Shown here: positions 13,041 to 24,605 of the stretch, piece after piece
How the letters are laid out: every line of letters starts with the position of its first letter
Position numbering within the stretch: the first letter of the stretch is position 1
From: Apiospora phragmitis
Lineage: Eukaryota; Ascomycota; Sordariomycetes; Amphisphaeriales; Apiosporaceae
Length of the DNA: 64,000 nt
Direction of reading: 5' to 3'
Assembly: GCA_038363925.1 (NCBI GenBank)
Contig: JAQQWL010000002.1
Coordinates: 992,001-1,056,000, forward strand
The notes under the pieces: model-generated
What the model was told of the DNA's origin: nothing
The model's database searches: none
Seen by the model: only the letters and a program-made list of their open reading frames with translations
Program-made: the position numbers and the translations under genes

Positions 13041-16015
13041 TTTGTTGTTGTTGTTATTGAAATGTGAATAAGTAGTTGAAAGTGCTCTCGAGTATTGACT
13101 GTGATGCAACAAGTATGATCTTGTGCCAGTTTCGATTTATCGGGCGGACGCGTTGTGGTTGATATACACGCGGTGTTGGGACTTCACGGGTACGGCGTGT
13201 GTAAGTGACGTAGGTAGGTGTTGTCCGTTGTATGTAAGTGGTGTGGATGGTGGGCGGATCGCGTGGTATAAGGGACGATGCAACCAATGTGACCAAAGTT
13301 GCTTCAAGTTGGGATCAGTCGCTTGGACGATAAAACAATCGGCGATGGGGTCCTTTAAAAAAGAAAACCCGTTTGTGAGGAATAAACGGTCGGGTATCGA
13401 GTGAGTTATAGAAATAACAGCAGGAACGGGAATTCCAAGGGTGGCCTGCTGGTGGTGAGGCACGAACAAGAATTACCTTATATAAGACCGAAAGGGACCG
13501 AAAGGGAGGCCAGGGCCGCCCAGGCAGGAGGCAGGCATGAATCATCTACGCTACGCCTCCCCGACTCACGATTTTGGCTCCCCCCACGTACGTATCTAGG
13601 TAGACAGAATCCCATCCAAAAAGTACATGCCGCATCAGCCCAAGAGTAGCGGTAAGCACAAAGGCAATGCAAGTCAGTATGGGATAATCTGTACTCCCTC
13701 TACTACTCGGGAACAGACCGCCTCGCCGCGGGCTGGCGGGGCATAGCTTTGATAGGGTTGTCTGGCGGATTTAGGCCTCATCAGGGCATGTACCTTGACC
13801 CCCCTCCACAAAGGCGAGGGGGTGGGTGGTGGTGTGGCATGGGGCTAACTTGGAACACACACAACTGGGAATCCTAACAGTTGGCCTGCCCGTAGTCAGA
13901 TCTCACCGACACCACGGTTGCGAAGAGTCAGCCATTCCGAGCCAATCGCAGCCGGTCCTGAGTCGGTTGTTCTTTTCCCACCCCGTTACTTCTTTACTTC
14001 GTTTTTCTAACCCTCGGGCCTTCTTCCGACTCCCACCACCAGCTAGGTATTCCCATTAGCCCGCGGTTCCATTCTGCCGCGCTCTGCCCTAGGAAAGGTC
14101 TCAACTAGAACCAGCACACTACCATTCTACCTTACTGCATGTGAGAGGTACAACCAACGACGGCGCCATCTGCGGTTACGGCTCGGTTACATGCTGACGC
14201 GCAATTCTCCTGCTTTTTCTCGTCATGACCGGGACTGTTTGCTTTTCCATGTGGAATCAGTCCTAGGAGAGGCCTGCCAAAGGGACCTACCTACTCCCTC
14301 GAGTCATTCCATTTAATTTGGAAATGGGGGCTGTCAGAAAACGGAAGTTGAACAATCCTCTTGTCGTATTCTGATGTGTAAAAATAGACGGTTTGCTTTT
14401 TTTCGTTTGACCGCCGCCCCCTTGGATCAATCAAACGAGTGTGTACCCCCATCATTCCCAAGCCATCGAATAAGCAAACCCCAGGAAAAGAAAAAGCCAC
14501 AATTTGAATTTAGAGTGCCGTTCGCATTTGACTACCCCTTCGCATAACGACGTCAGACAAGCCAGTACCCCGGAGCTGACACACCTGCACAGATGCGAAG
14601 CACAGTCGTAGCTGAGCAGAAACTCAAAGAAATTAATAATACTTGACTTCCATATTGGCTGCCTGGCCGCGGCGAATCTCCGAGTTCGTCTATCATGCCC
14701 ATCATCATGTTGGTTTGACCGCAATATTGGAGAAAGCCTGAATTAACGACGCACACCAACATATACACACATACACACACACGTACGTACACACAACGCA
14801 CATAACTAACACACGCCCGCTCGCTCGCCCAGGGAGAGCCAATAGATGCGACCACGCCGACTAATTCAGACCGCTTGGTCCTCCAACAGCTTTGCGACAA
14901 ACGGCGCATGCGCGGGCGGTTCGTTGGCCAGCGGGACCCATCTTGCGACCCTCACCTTTTTCCTTGTTTCTTTCCTTTTTGTCCCATTTCTGTTGGACAG
15001 CGTCCGGTCAGTCATCATCAGCTTTAACGAGACTCGTCCCCGTCAACCCCGACAGCGCCGAGGTCCAACCATTTTCATCTGAGATATCTGTGTTATATGC
15101 AACGAGGCCTGAAGGACTGAGTGAGTCATCTTCGGATTCTGCACAGCCCGTAAATCGTATCGCATGTGCCGCCGTAAATCCGTAATCTTTGTACTCGGTA
15201 TCTCGGTATCCGCCCGGCTGTTCTGATTCGCTGGAATACCTATTATTGCTGACCGTAGGGCAGAATGGTGCACATTAGCGAGGCTAACGTAAGTCGCTCC
15301 GTGCAACCCCTCATAAGATTGCTGCCTCCCTCTGGCCTGCTTCTCCGTCTTTGCCCCATCCTATTTCGCGTTGAGCTTCCAAAGATGGTGAAATGGATCC
15401 GGGGCATCCATAGTAAAAGTGGTAGTAGCTGACGGCGGCGCCTTTCTGTCCGACAAGGCCAACGAAATCAAAGGGACCAGGGACCTAAAGGGATCTACCT
15501 CCCTAATTCGGGATCGGTTATCTAGGGGTCTGGGCTGCTCGGTTACTATACTCGTACAATGGGTACTTTCGCTAATTCCAGCAAGCCAGGCCTCTATCGA
15601 ACCGGCGGCCCAGCACAGCGCGGCGCCAAGTCTGCCGCAGAACGAACGATTATTCAATAGGACACCTTCTAGAAGCACGTCTAAAGCATGTCAACCCTAT
15701 CAACGCGAACAATAAAAATGCCATATTACAATTCGGTGGGCGCGGCAAGTATAAGCTTGACCGCCTCCCTAGATTCGATAGATTTGACACATGAAATTGA
15801 TCACCGCGGGGATGCGGGCGCTTACAGTCTGCAAGAAAGATCGTTTTCCCTGCTCCCCTCACGGTCAACCCCCGACGGAATCCACCCTGCCGAAGACTAT
15901 TCGGTGGTAAAGAAAGGGTCCAGGAGGGGGAAGAGGACCCTTGCCCACAAGATACTCCATATATTGCCCGAAATACAGATTTCGCCTTAACAGTATGAGG
16001 GGGGGACTTGACCGA

Positions 16016-16060
16016 GCCTAGAAGGAGACTAGAAAAGAAGCTAGAAGGAGGCTAGAAACG
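16016..16060. repeat. Imperfect CTAGAAGGAG tandem repeat
   Basis: About four copies of a 10-11 base unit (variants CTAGAAGGAG, CTAGAAAAGAAG, CTAGAAACG) in a row. No gene is supported across it. Confidence 0.75.
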
Positions 16061-18944
16061 TGTCCATGACTCGTTCCTCTTGCAGGAAGTCCTCCGAGAC
16101 TGACGAGCTTCTTCGCTTGCTTGACAGCCCGAAGCCAAAATCGTTGTCAAACCAACTCGTTGACGGGTTCATCCTGACTCCCTCGAGGCGGGAATCAGTA
16201 GCTGCTGAAACCACGTTGGATCTCGACTCGAGGGTGGGGGCCTAGAGCGCGACAAGAATAGGAACCAGGTGACGACGTTTTTGCGGCCTCCAGCGTCCAC
16301 GGGTGTGTTTTGGCGAGTCGGGCAATTCCATCCAGATGTTGTCGACTCGAACCCCAAAGGGCGGATACTTGGCCCAAACATTACCAGCCCCGGATTTCTG
16401 ACGTGCGAAAGCGCCCCGTCTCGCGTCCAACAGTTAACCGGTTCACAATGGCAGTGACGTCTATCCGCCTAAGTATTTTTAGGGCAGTGCACCAGCCAGG
16501 CTCGGTCGCTCCCAGCGGCGCATGGGTCGAAAACGTGGCTGTCCGTGCGGGCGAGTACGCCAGCCCGATTACGTTCTCACATGCCTCCCGTCTCTACTAA
16601 TGAATCTAGCAATGCGAGTAATACACAGCAGTGGTATATTGAAATGTGCTTGTTCATCGACTCGGTTTGTTCTTCGTACTCGACAGTGATGAGTCGTTTG
16701 TTCAAACAACCCCTTTTGCAAATCCAGTCCGAAGCACCACGAGGCAAAGCAAATATGAAACGTAGCAATACCATCTCAGCAAGAAAAAGTAGTTTTATGA
16801 CCTCATCTCGAACTGGACATGGAGTCTTCCTTGCGAAATTCGAGATGTGACAAATCTGTAACTCTCCAAGCCTCACTAGCGACATATCATAATCGCTGGC
16901 CCATTTCATTTCCCGCGATAATCGAGCTGTCGAGTCCGCCTGCTAGGGACGGGAGGCAAACCTAAACGATGCATCAGCTAACCTACTAGGTTAGGACAGG
17001 CGCAGTGCAGTGTCAAAGCCGAATTCATGATTATGTCGAAAGATTAGGCGACGTACGTCAGGAATTCCATCCCACCGGCTACCAGCTCGACAACCGAGGA
17101 CCAAAGGAATTTACTCGCCTTCGCTGACTTCCGATTTACGCCGATCTTTTGACTGCGGCAAACGTGGACCTTTTTTGGCAGGGCGCAGTACAATTCGATG
17201 GGCGGCATTTCCCCGAACAGCTCCGTAGCAATACCTGATCTCACGACATTTCCCGAACAAAGGAGCTTACTGAGACTGGCGGTATGGGGAACAATGCAAT
17301 TTCCAATGCATTCCCCATTCCGCTTACAATGCCCTCCAATGATTTAGGGGTCTTGTCCAACCCTTCCACGCCGTAAAGCCGTGGGGGGCGCCGCCACCAA
17401 CAAGCTCGCGACCTTCACGCATTGACCTGTGCACTTTCTAGCTGTTGATCATTTTCGTGGGGTCGCGACAAACAACCCCGCGCGCCGCCAAAACGTCGAT
17501 CAACTCCATGCGCCGTAGCTAAGTGATCCGTAACTCCGAACCTGATGACCCATATCTCCTTGATCACAAGATGGCGGAGTTGGTGTCGAACGAAGGCCCC
17601 ATGGCTCCTCTATGTATGGCTCCGACTTGAATAAATCGGGGAGTCTGGGGTTGGTTTCGCATAGAACAAGCCAGACTGCGTATCTACAGATTGCAGGTGG
17701 AAACACACGAGGATACGGCGTTATGCACCCGTCCTCTCCCCCGGCACAATTGCCGGGATGGCCGGATTGCGGAGTTTCGCTGCGAGATGCGTACATGCCG
17801 AGAGTAACGGTCAGGAATGTTGCGTTGTCGCATGGAGATTGCGCGCTTTGGTCACAACGAACGGCGAACGACACGTATCGTTGCGCAACGTTGCCATAGG
17901 CTTCTTCAGTCATTAACCAAGCAACATAGTACTATCATTGATGGCAAGCATGGAGGCAGATCGCACTCTTTTGCAAATTGCATGTCCGACTCTTCCATCC
18001 ATTGCGCTCGTATGTATTAAGGGTCCCTGCATGGCTGCTTGCTGCACCTCGAAAAATCTCGTCACGATCTGATAAGGGGCATTCGGGATTGTCGCAGTCG
18101 TTTCCTTGTCTGTCTACTTCACTTGCACTTTACTTCTGTGTTCGTTTTATTTTGCTTCCCTTTCCCTTGATATGGTTATCCCGAAGCTAGGGGGGGGGAC
18201 TGTGACGAGCCACTCGCATACTCCTTCTTCGGACCCGACACAGGGAATTGGATGTGAGTGTCAAGCTGACACCAGCACACTTATACGAACAAGCGTATTG
18301 TGGCTTTCCGACTACGTCCGCAAGCCAGACGGTCAACCCCCAGTAGTGAGTGCCCTTTGGGTATTATCGCAGCCCAACACATGACGATTTGCACTCTTAT
18401 TCGCAGAGTTGTCGGACCCCTGCAGAGATGGGCGAGAGCTGATTCGCTGCACACCCCGGCCTCGTCACATTGGATAGCACGTAACTAGAGCAAGCAGCAA
18501 CGCATCGACTGCAGCGATGTGGCACACACACCATCTTCGACTTATTAACTGCTGCGGAGAAAGCTGCATAGAACAGCTCTGGCCAGCAGCATGGAACCTC
18601 TTGAAACTCCCCGTCGCAGGCTCGTGTTAATCAGCGACTTATCGCCAATTTGGTTGAATACCCTTTTCGCTGCATGAAGGAATAATATCGGCGACGTGAT
18701 AAGATACCATCAGGGGGCTCACTCACCCTTATCACCTAGTTGCTGGATGTGATGGCCCGGACTCCCGTACAGCTAGCTATGTGGCTCATCTAAGCAGGCG
18801 CGCCGGCCGGTCGCCACGGCAAACAAGCACACATCTGGGGATAGGGGAAACACGATCTATCATCTTTCCATGATTGTCATTTATACCCAATCGGAATCCC
18901 CTTCACGGGCACTAACTCCTATGTCGGAGTCTTCCCCGGCCTAT

Positions 18945-18961
18945 CCCTAGGTAACCTAGGG
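18945..18961. repeat. Perfect 8-base inverted repeat
   Basis: CCCTAGGT and its complement ACCTAGGG are separated by a single A. It may be a dyad binding site or simply one of the TAGGTA-type palindromic repeats common between genes in these fungi. Confidence 0.6.
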
Positions 18962-20176
18962 AGAGCTGAGGGCTTAGGGGCACGCACATACTCACTCACT
19001 CATCCCTGAGCTGTGTTAGACTGACAGCTAACTATCCTTGTAGCCCGTTCGTTGCCCTAAAAAGTAGCATGCAAGAAAAAGAAACAAGCACTTACACGCA
19101 AATACACGTATCCAGGAAGGCGTGATTTCCTCCTAGGGAAAGGGGGTTCGCACGCCCCCATATATCGTTACGAACCTATAGCATCTGCTAATACGGTGTA
19201 GGTGTAAGTGGGCATGCTTTTGTTTTCCTCGGCACCGAGAGAGACGTCGTCGAGTTATCATCACCACCATCACATATACACCTTTTGTCTCCATGAAACT
19301 ACTGCTACGGGTGACGAAGATCTCAAATGATTACTGTAACTTATTTTCATGCGCACACCGTATGCCAGCCAGTAGCAAGAGTGCCGACGTGTGATGTGAA
19401 CGCTAAATCGCATTGATGGCATTAATGGCCATGACCTAGAAACGCCGGCCGAAACCACCAAACACTCACCCTGATTATCCTTATCTCGCTATTGCTACCG
19501 CCTGCTACATTACCTTACAGTAGCTCTCGTCGTCAATTGCTTGACTGGCAAATCCAATCTCTTGTCTTCTCGGTCTGTGCTATTACTACTGGGGTTTCCA
19601 TTATAGGTGTCGAAGGAGACCCGAAACCCGGCCCTAGCGTCGCTTCTGCAGACCGGCCGCTGAAGAAAAGCAATACGCCCTGACACCTATCACATACCAG
19701 GTTTCAGGTTACTACCCTTACCTACCTACTGGCTTGACCTAGGCGGGCTGGCGGCAGGCATATGTAGCGAGGTATGGGGTAATGCGCGGCCTTACTGTGC
19801 AGCGACCCCCCAGCATCGTTGACGTGCAATCTACGTGGTAACACCCGCGTTTCTGGGTTTTAGACCGAGGAAGCCGTCTTCTTGTTACGAGGTGGTCTTT
19901 CGCTTGGCTCTTCCCGCTCCTGCTGCCGCTGCTTTGATGCCCAAGCTATCACAATTGGTGCGCACCTGTCGGGGAATAGTTTCAAATCGGGCCAGCCAGA
20001 TAAGACATGTATGTACGGAGCGACTGCATGCATACATATTTTGTGGATTGACTATACAGGAAATAGTATGGAGAGTGAGTGATGCCATCACCGGTGTGCG
20101 TCAACGAGTGGGACAAGAGGGGACGAGAAACACCAGAGACGGTTATGCAAATGCGGCGGGTGTTTCCCCATCTTAG

Positions 20177-20290
20177 CCCCGAGTGACGAGAGGTGGTTCT
20201 TGTCTCTCACTATCATGGACCGGAAAGAAACCCCGAGTGGCGGCTCTTGGATCTCACTATCGTGAACCGGAAGAAAGCCCCGAGTGGGTA
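20177..20290. repeat. Tandem repeat of about 50 bases, two and a half copies
   Basis: Each copy starts CCCCGAGTG, continues to TCTCACTATC, and ends ACCGGAA plus an A-rich end. The first copy is about 54 bases, the second about 47, and the third is cut off after CCCCGAGTGGG. A minus-strand frame runs through it but lacks an ATG, so I do not call it a gene. Confidence 0.75.
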
Positions 20291-20744
20291 GCGGGCGGGA
20301 GAAGGCGGTGATGCAGCGTGCAGCGTAGGCTACTGCTGCTGCTGCTGCCGCCACTTGAGATTTGTCTCACCGGCGACTCCAGTTTTATATGTATTTTCTG
20401 CAAGCACTGTAAGTCCGGGTCTTATCTGTGCATACCAAACCTATCAATCTGATCTCCCGCCACTGTCATAGTTCCGTGGAACAGTGGCGGTGTAGGTATC
20501 TACTGTAGGTATTCCCGAGACGCCCTCCTGGAGAACGCCACGACGATGAACTGGGTAGAGTTACTGTGGCGATGAGCCCAGGAGATAGACAGGAGACTCT
20601 GTCAGATAAGTAAGATGTTGATGCGTAGTTTCAACCAAGTTGGTATTCCGTTTTCTCTTGGATATCGCGCTGGTTGGGTTCATGGCTAGTTTTGCGTGAG
20701 AGACACAGCAACAGAGAGGCAGCAGCGGCATTCTGTGTGTAGGT

Positions 20745-21059
20745 TCATCCATCTCTGCGCACGTCTTCTCTACCGCCTACATATGATTGTGGCGGTAGTT
20801 CTATCGGTTGCCGCTTCTGCTGTTGCTGTTCCAGCCGCAGCTGCAGCTGATACTGCCGCTGCTGCCGAGCGAGTTGCCGGCCGAGTTGCTCCTCCCCTTG
20901 TTCTCTCGCCCAATCCCGCGTCCGCTGCTGGGCGAGCCGCCGCCTGGCTGCTTCTTGCCGTTTGTACCACCAGAGGCAGGCCAGAAACAGACCTTGGCCA
21001 ATGGCCACGACTGTGAGTGCGCACAGCACCACGATCAAGAGCACAATCCAGATGTTCAT
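20745..21059 (-). CDS. Small single-pass membrane protein A (tandem paralogue pair)
   Basis: A 104-residue protein. Residues 3-30 form one hydrophobic segment (MNIWIVLLIVVLCALTVVAI onward) ending in WWYKR. The rest is a long charged Arg/Gln-rich predicted helix (QEAARRRLAQQRTRDWAREQ) that becomes Gln-rich and ends with a tail containing ELPPQSYVGGRE. The Arg/Lys block just after the membrane segment suggests the tail is cytosolic. The neighbouring gene at 21.5-21.8 kb has the same size, strand and plan, and matching residues: WIV near the start, a Cys at 13/14, WYxKR, QRTxxxARE, and a late LPP-Y-GR-VR pattern. I start at the ATG directly before the membrane segment; the frame is open farther upstream but that part has no such pattern. 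The family is unknown to me. Confidence 0.6.
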   Translation of the reverse strand: MNIWIVLLIVVLCALTVVAIGQGLFLACLWWYKRQEAARRRLAQQRTRDWAREQGEEQLGRQLARQQRQYQLQLRLEQQQQKRQPIELPPQSYVGGREDVRRDG

Positions 21060-21523
21060 GGTGGAGGGAGATGAGGAATATCTGCGGGGCTTGGCGATGG
21101 TTGTAAGTAACAGCTGTGCTCTTGCTTGCTCGTTCATTATGTATGTCGCCGATGGGGTCAACCTGCAATTTGGTAAGTGTTTTTGCTCGTAGTATGGTTC
21201 GTAAGAGAAGAGATTCTGGTAAGGAGAGATTCTTATGTAGCTTACTGGCACAGAAGCTATGAAAACATGCTCTGGAGCATTCAATAACTCGTGATGCGGT
21301 ATGAGTGCCTTTGACATGATCATGGTGTGTATGGCAAGAGAACATGCTTGATGGAAGTCCATCAAAAGTGAACACATGAACCCGCATAGTTGTTCAACGT
21401 TGTTTAAAACCTAACTGACTCCCGGCATCTGCCTGACCTACGTCGTAAGCCTCCTTCCTATAAGCCAGAAGAACATAACGGTAGAGCGATCGGGTGGACA
21501 GACAGCGGCAACTCTGTACATAC
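21060..21523. other. Spacer between the two small membrane-protein genes
   Basis: This is the 5' flank of protein A and the 3' flank of protein B. I see no further gene in it. Confidence 0.5.
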
Positions 21524-21811
21524 TCATCTATATACATGTCGTACGTGTTGTCTGCCACGTTTATAGTAGGGCCGTGGCGGCAGTGGTATCCACTCCTCTT
21601 CTTCCTGCTGCCGCTGCCACGCCTGCTGCTGCTCCTGCTGCTGTTGCTGCCTCATCTCTCTCGCGAATTCCAGCGTTCGCTGGTTGTGTTTCCTGGCATT
21701 TCTCCGTGGTATGTACCTCTTGAGGTACCAATCGCGAATAACGCTGCCAACGGACGAGGTAGCGACCACGCAGAATAGGACCACGAGGGCTACGATCCAA
21801 GGGTCGAGCAT
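21524..21811 (-). CDS. Small single-pass membrane protein B (tandem paralogue pair)
   Basis: A 95-residue protein. Residues 5-25 are hydrophobic (starting MLDPWIVALVVLFCVV), followed by DWYLKRYIPRRNARK, then QRTLEFAREM, a Gln/Glu-rich stretch and a Pro/Tyr/Arg tail with PLPPRPYYKRGR. Without gaps in the first 53 residues it lines up with protein A after a one-residue offset: W5/W4, C14/C13, and the QRTxxxARE motif at 44-52 versus 45-53. The ATG is at the very start of the membrane segment. Same strand and close spacing point to tandem duplication followed by strong divergence. Function unknown; a single membrane anchor with a long basic/Gln-rich cytosolic helix could mediate protein-protein or membrane contacts, but that is speculation. 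Confidence 0.6.
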   Translation of the reverse strand: MLDPWIVALVVLFCVVATSSVGSVIRDWYLKRYIPRRNARKHNQRTLEFAREMRQQQQQEQQQAWQRQQEEEEWIPLPPRPYYKRGRQHVRHVYR

Positions 21812-24605
21812 GGTTGCTGCTGTAGCCAAAAGGGTGGATTAGATATGTATGTGCAAATGATGCATGGTTAGAAGGGGGAACGCTGGTGGTTAACAGGGAG
21901 AAAAATCACATATATAGATGTACCATATAACATGAGGAAGTTGCAATGCCGTACGTGTCTACGTGGCGTTCGATACCCTGGCTGTGACATGAATAGCATT
22001 TGACCTGAGCATACTTAACGCGTATGTTGCAATAGAAGAAACCCACCAAAGGGTGAACCCGAAAGCGAACAGAATACGATCGTCCATGGTTGTTGCTAAA
22101 ATGCTAATTGACCTAATAACTCCCAGCAATCTGGGCGAAGAATATCATGAGCCCCTATTAATCAAAATCATCAGTGGGGTGGTCCAAGAGGGGTCCCTTT
22201 TGCGGCTCCTGTCACATCAGTGGAGCCCGGATCCGCGCTGATGCCATCACGATACCTGGGTGGGCCCCAATAATTGACAGTAGAAAGGCTTGAGGTTGCG
22301 TCATGGCTGGCGAGTTTCGAACTCCTATTCATCGAGACGCGCGCGAGACATCCATCGTCTTGAGCGACCCAACTGGATGAGATGAGCATACCATATTTTC
22401 ATTGGAAGGGAGGGAGGATCACGTACACGGATGGTCCACCAGCCTGACCTGCCTTCGAAGCTGATGCAAGTTGAGCATTCATCGCTCCTCGACGTGCTGA
22501 AATTCGAGAGGCATGTCCTCTCAGCTCCCATATATACTCATCGATTGACATGATCAAGCAGACAGATCCAAGGCTATCAGTTTCCTATGGCCAGCCTTAA
22601 ACATCCTTGCGAACTATATTTGCACTTTGAGAGCAATACTGGGATGCATCATTCCGGGGACTTGGTCGCTTCTCGTCTTATATATATACCTATATATATT
22701 CCCAGGGACTGATAGTGCCCCTGTGGTCACCTGTGAGTGGCGTCAGCATGTTCGTGCCTGGATAAGGATGGTCTCGGATCGACTGAGACAAAGGCGTTTT
22801 TCGAATGTCCGGGGTTATTTTGAACCCCAGGCTGAGTCTAAGAGGGACAAAATAGGAAGCTTATGGTTGCCGGATTACTAGCCAGATGTCGCTCATATCC
22901 AGTCTTAGTGGTGTCTCACCTTGGCAACAGGGTAAATACGTTTCTTGAGTGGAAATTGTGGTCTTGGGTTCCACGACGGAAATCTTTCTGTGGCATAACT
23001 TTAACTCCCTCCTGGTCCCCTAAGGCCCTCAGCCCTCAGCCTTCAGCCCTAGCCATCGCGTTACTTGTAAGAAGCGCCCGAAGCATCGACTCTATGGAAG
23101 ATTGCAAGAAACGGACTGGGTCTTCTCATTTCCCTGTAACATTGTACATCTGTTCGAGGTTGTAAACAGAAAGTCGCCATCGCCCTCGCGAACTGTTGCT
23201 GAGATGTTGCGAGCTTGTGCACCGCCCATCGTAGCCATAACGGGAGAAAGATACTGTTGAGAGCCAGTGCACTCCCCAGGTCTCACAGCAACACAGCAGC
23301 AACATACAGCATTAGGTAACCTCGACTAAAAAGTGAGCAATGGTTCCGCCTGAATTGAAAGCGAGCGTCCGCGGCAACGGGCGGCTCGAACCCTCTCCCC
23401 TAATTTAGAGTCCGGGGACGTCGAGGCGGCCATAGCGACAATAACGGTACGGCACTTCTGAGACTCTGGGGACGGACCCTGAATTTCTCGAAATGGTGTT
23501 CTAGCGCCGGCGTGGTCTAGAACATGAAATGCTCGGGCGACCGTTGATTGCACTTACCCCTTAGTCGTCGAAGCGAAGGCGTAGCTTCGAGTTGGCGATA
23601 TTGCGTTGGAAGCCCTACGGGAGCTGCCGGGGTAACATGATAACTACTGTGGTAACAAAAGTATTTGATAGGCGGCATATAATGAAGCTGAACATTAGGA
23701 AGCGTGATGGAACAGCACACTCGGTAGGAGAAGTGTCTGCTCAGGTAATGACCAGTCACATTACTCATGTGTCGAAGTATGACCTCTTTGATGCACGCTT
23801 ACCCCTGACACATGTCGCAAACAGTACATGTGTAGCTGTAGGCGATATATCGCCCACGAACACACCACAATGCCATGTCTCATTTGATGGAACTCTGACA
23901 ATACCGTGTAGAATCAAATCAGCACCATCGAGAAACTTTCCCAGCGGGCGGTTCTAGCTCATCCAATCCGTTTCACTACTACTGTAGACTGAGTCGAGGG
24001 AGTGGCTGACCAGCTTCAACTATATTAGCTCCTAGCCCCAACAAATGTCCGCGGTTATTCTAAGGGTCCTATAAGAAAAGCTTACTGAACGGGGACGAGG
24101 CCAAGTGCTTACCCACTAGTAGCTAGAAACACCCGAGACCCTGATCGCCTTCCACCTTCCGTGCCTCGCCCAAAGCTTAGCCGCCGACGATAGTCGCCTT
24201 CCGCCTTGGGCCCTCAGGTGGCCTTATGGGCACTGACGGGAAACAAATAACCATGGCCTCCAAACCGCACATCGCAGCCTCCTCGCTTTGACACTAAGCT
24301 TTACAGCTCACACATTGTCTTTGCGGGATGATTGTTGTTCTCATTACTCGGGGTGGAGAGGCGTGACCAACAAGGGCGGTGGGAGAGCTTGGGAAGCCCA
24401 TTCACCATGTCGGCTTGTAAGCAGATTAGGGGCAGTGTTGGAAACCGGCGAGGAGAATCTGATGATAGAGACGAGGGATATAAGGAGGACAGTCTTCCCA
24501 CTGTAGGAAAACTTCTATCTCATTCCTCATCAGCATCTTCACAGTCCTTTCCTTGGCAATCTTCACTACTCTCCTTTCCCAATCACAGTCCTTTCAGACA
24601 ATACA
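21812..24605. other. Intergenic stretch, 2.8 kb
   Basis: No convincing gene. It contains a short degenerate run of CCCTCAG-like heptamers around 23,018-23,055 and the 5' flank of the phosphatase-like gene, whose immediate leader (24.5-24.6 kb) is rich in CTTTCC/TCACA pyrimidine tracts typical of fungal promoters. Confidence 0.55.

Larger units (their letters stand above)
13041..20744. other. Gene-poor stretch, 7.7 kb
   Basis: No frame here looks like a real protein with confidence. It contains microsatellite-like ACAC tracts around 14.75-14.82 kb, a CTAGAAGGAG repeat, an 8+8 inverted repeat and a 50-base tandem repeat (listed separately). A 91-residue frame at about 15,718-15,990 beginning MPYYNSVG is the best orphan candidate but has nothing to support it. 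Confidence 0.6.

Noticed and set aside
15718..15990. 91-residue plus-strand frame beginning MPYYNSVG
   Set aside because: Protein-like composition but no motif, neighbour or paralogue to support it; recorded only in the gap description.
19600..19645. A VEGDPKPGP peptide that recalls the 2A ribosome-skipping motif
   Set aside because: Lacks the required D-x-E-x-N-P-G-P order and lies in an unsupported frame.
23018..23056. CCCTAA/CCCTCAG heptamers resembling telomere repeats
   Set aside because: Too few and too irregular; CCCTAA occurs once, so not an interstitial telomere tract.
23340..23460. A GGTTCGAGCC-like T-arm on the minus strand
   Set aside because: I could not form an acceptor stem, D-arm and anticodon arm around it, so no tRNA is called.
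23592..23957. 121-residue plus-strand frame near the phosphatase-like gene
   Set aside because: Opens on TTG, with the first ATG later, and shows no recognisable pattern.
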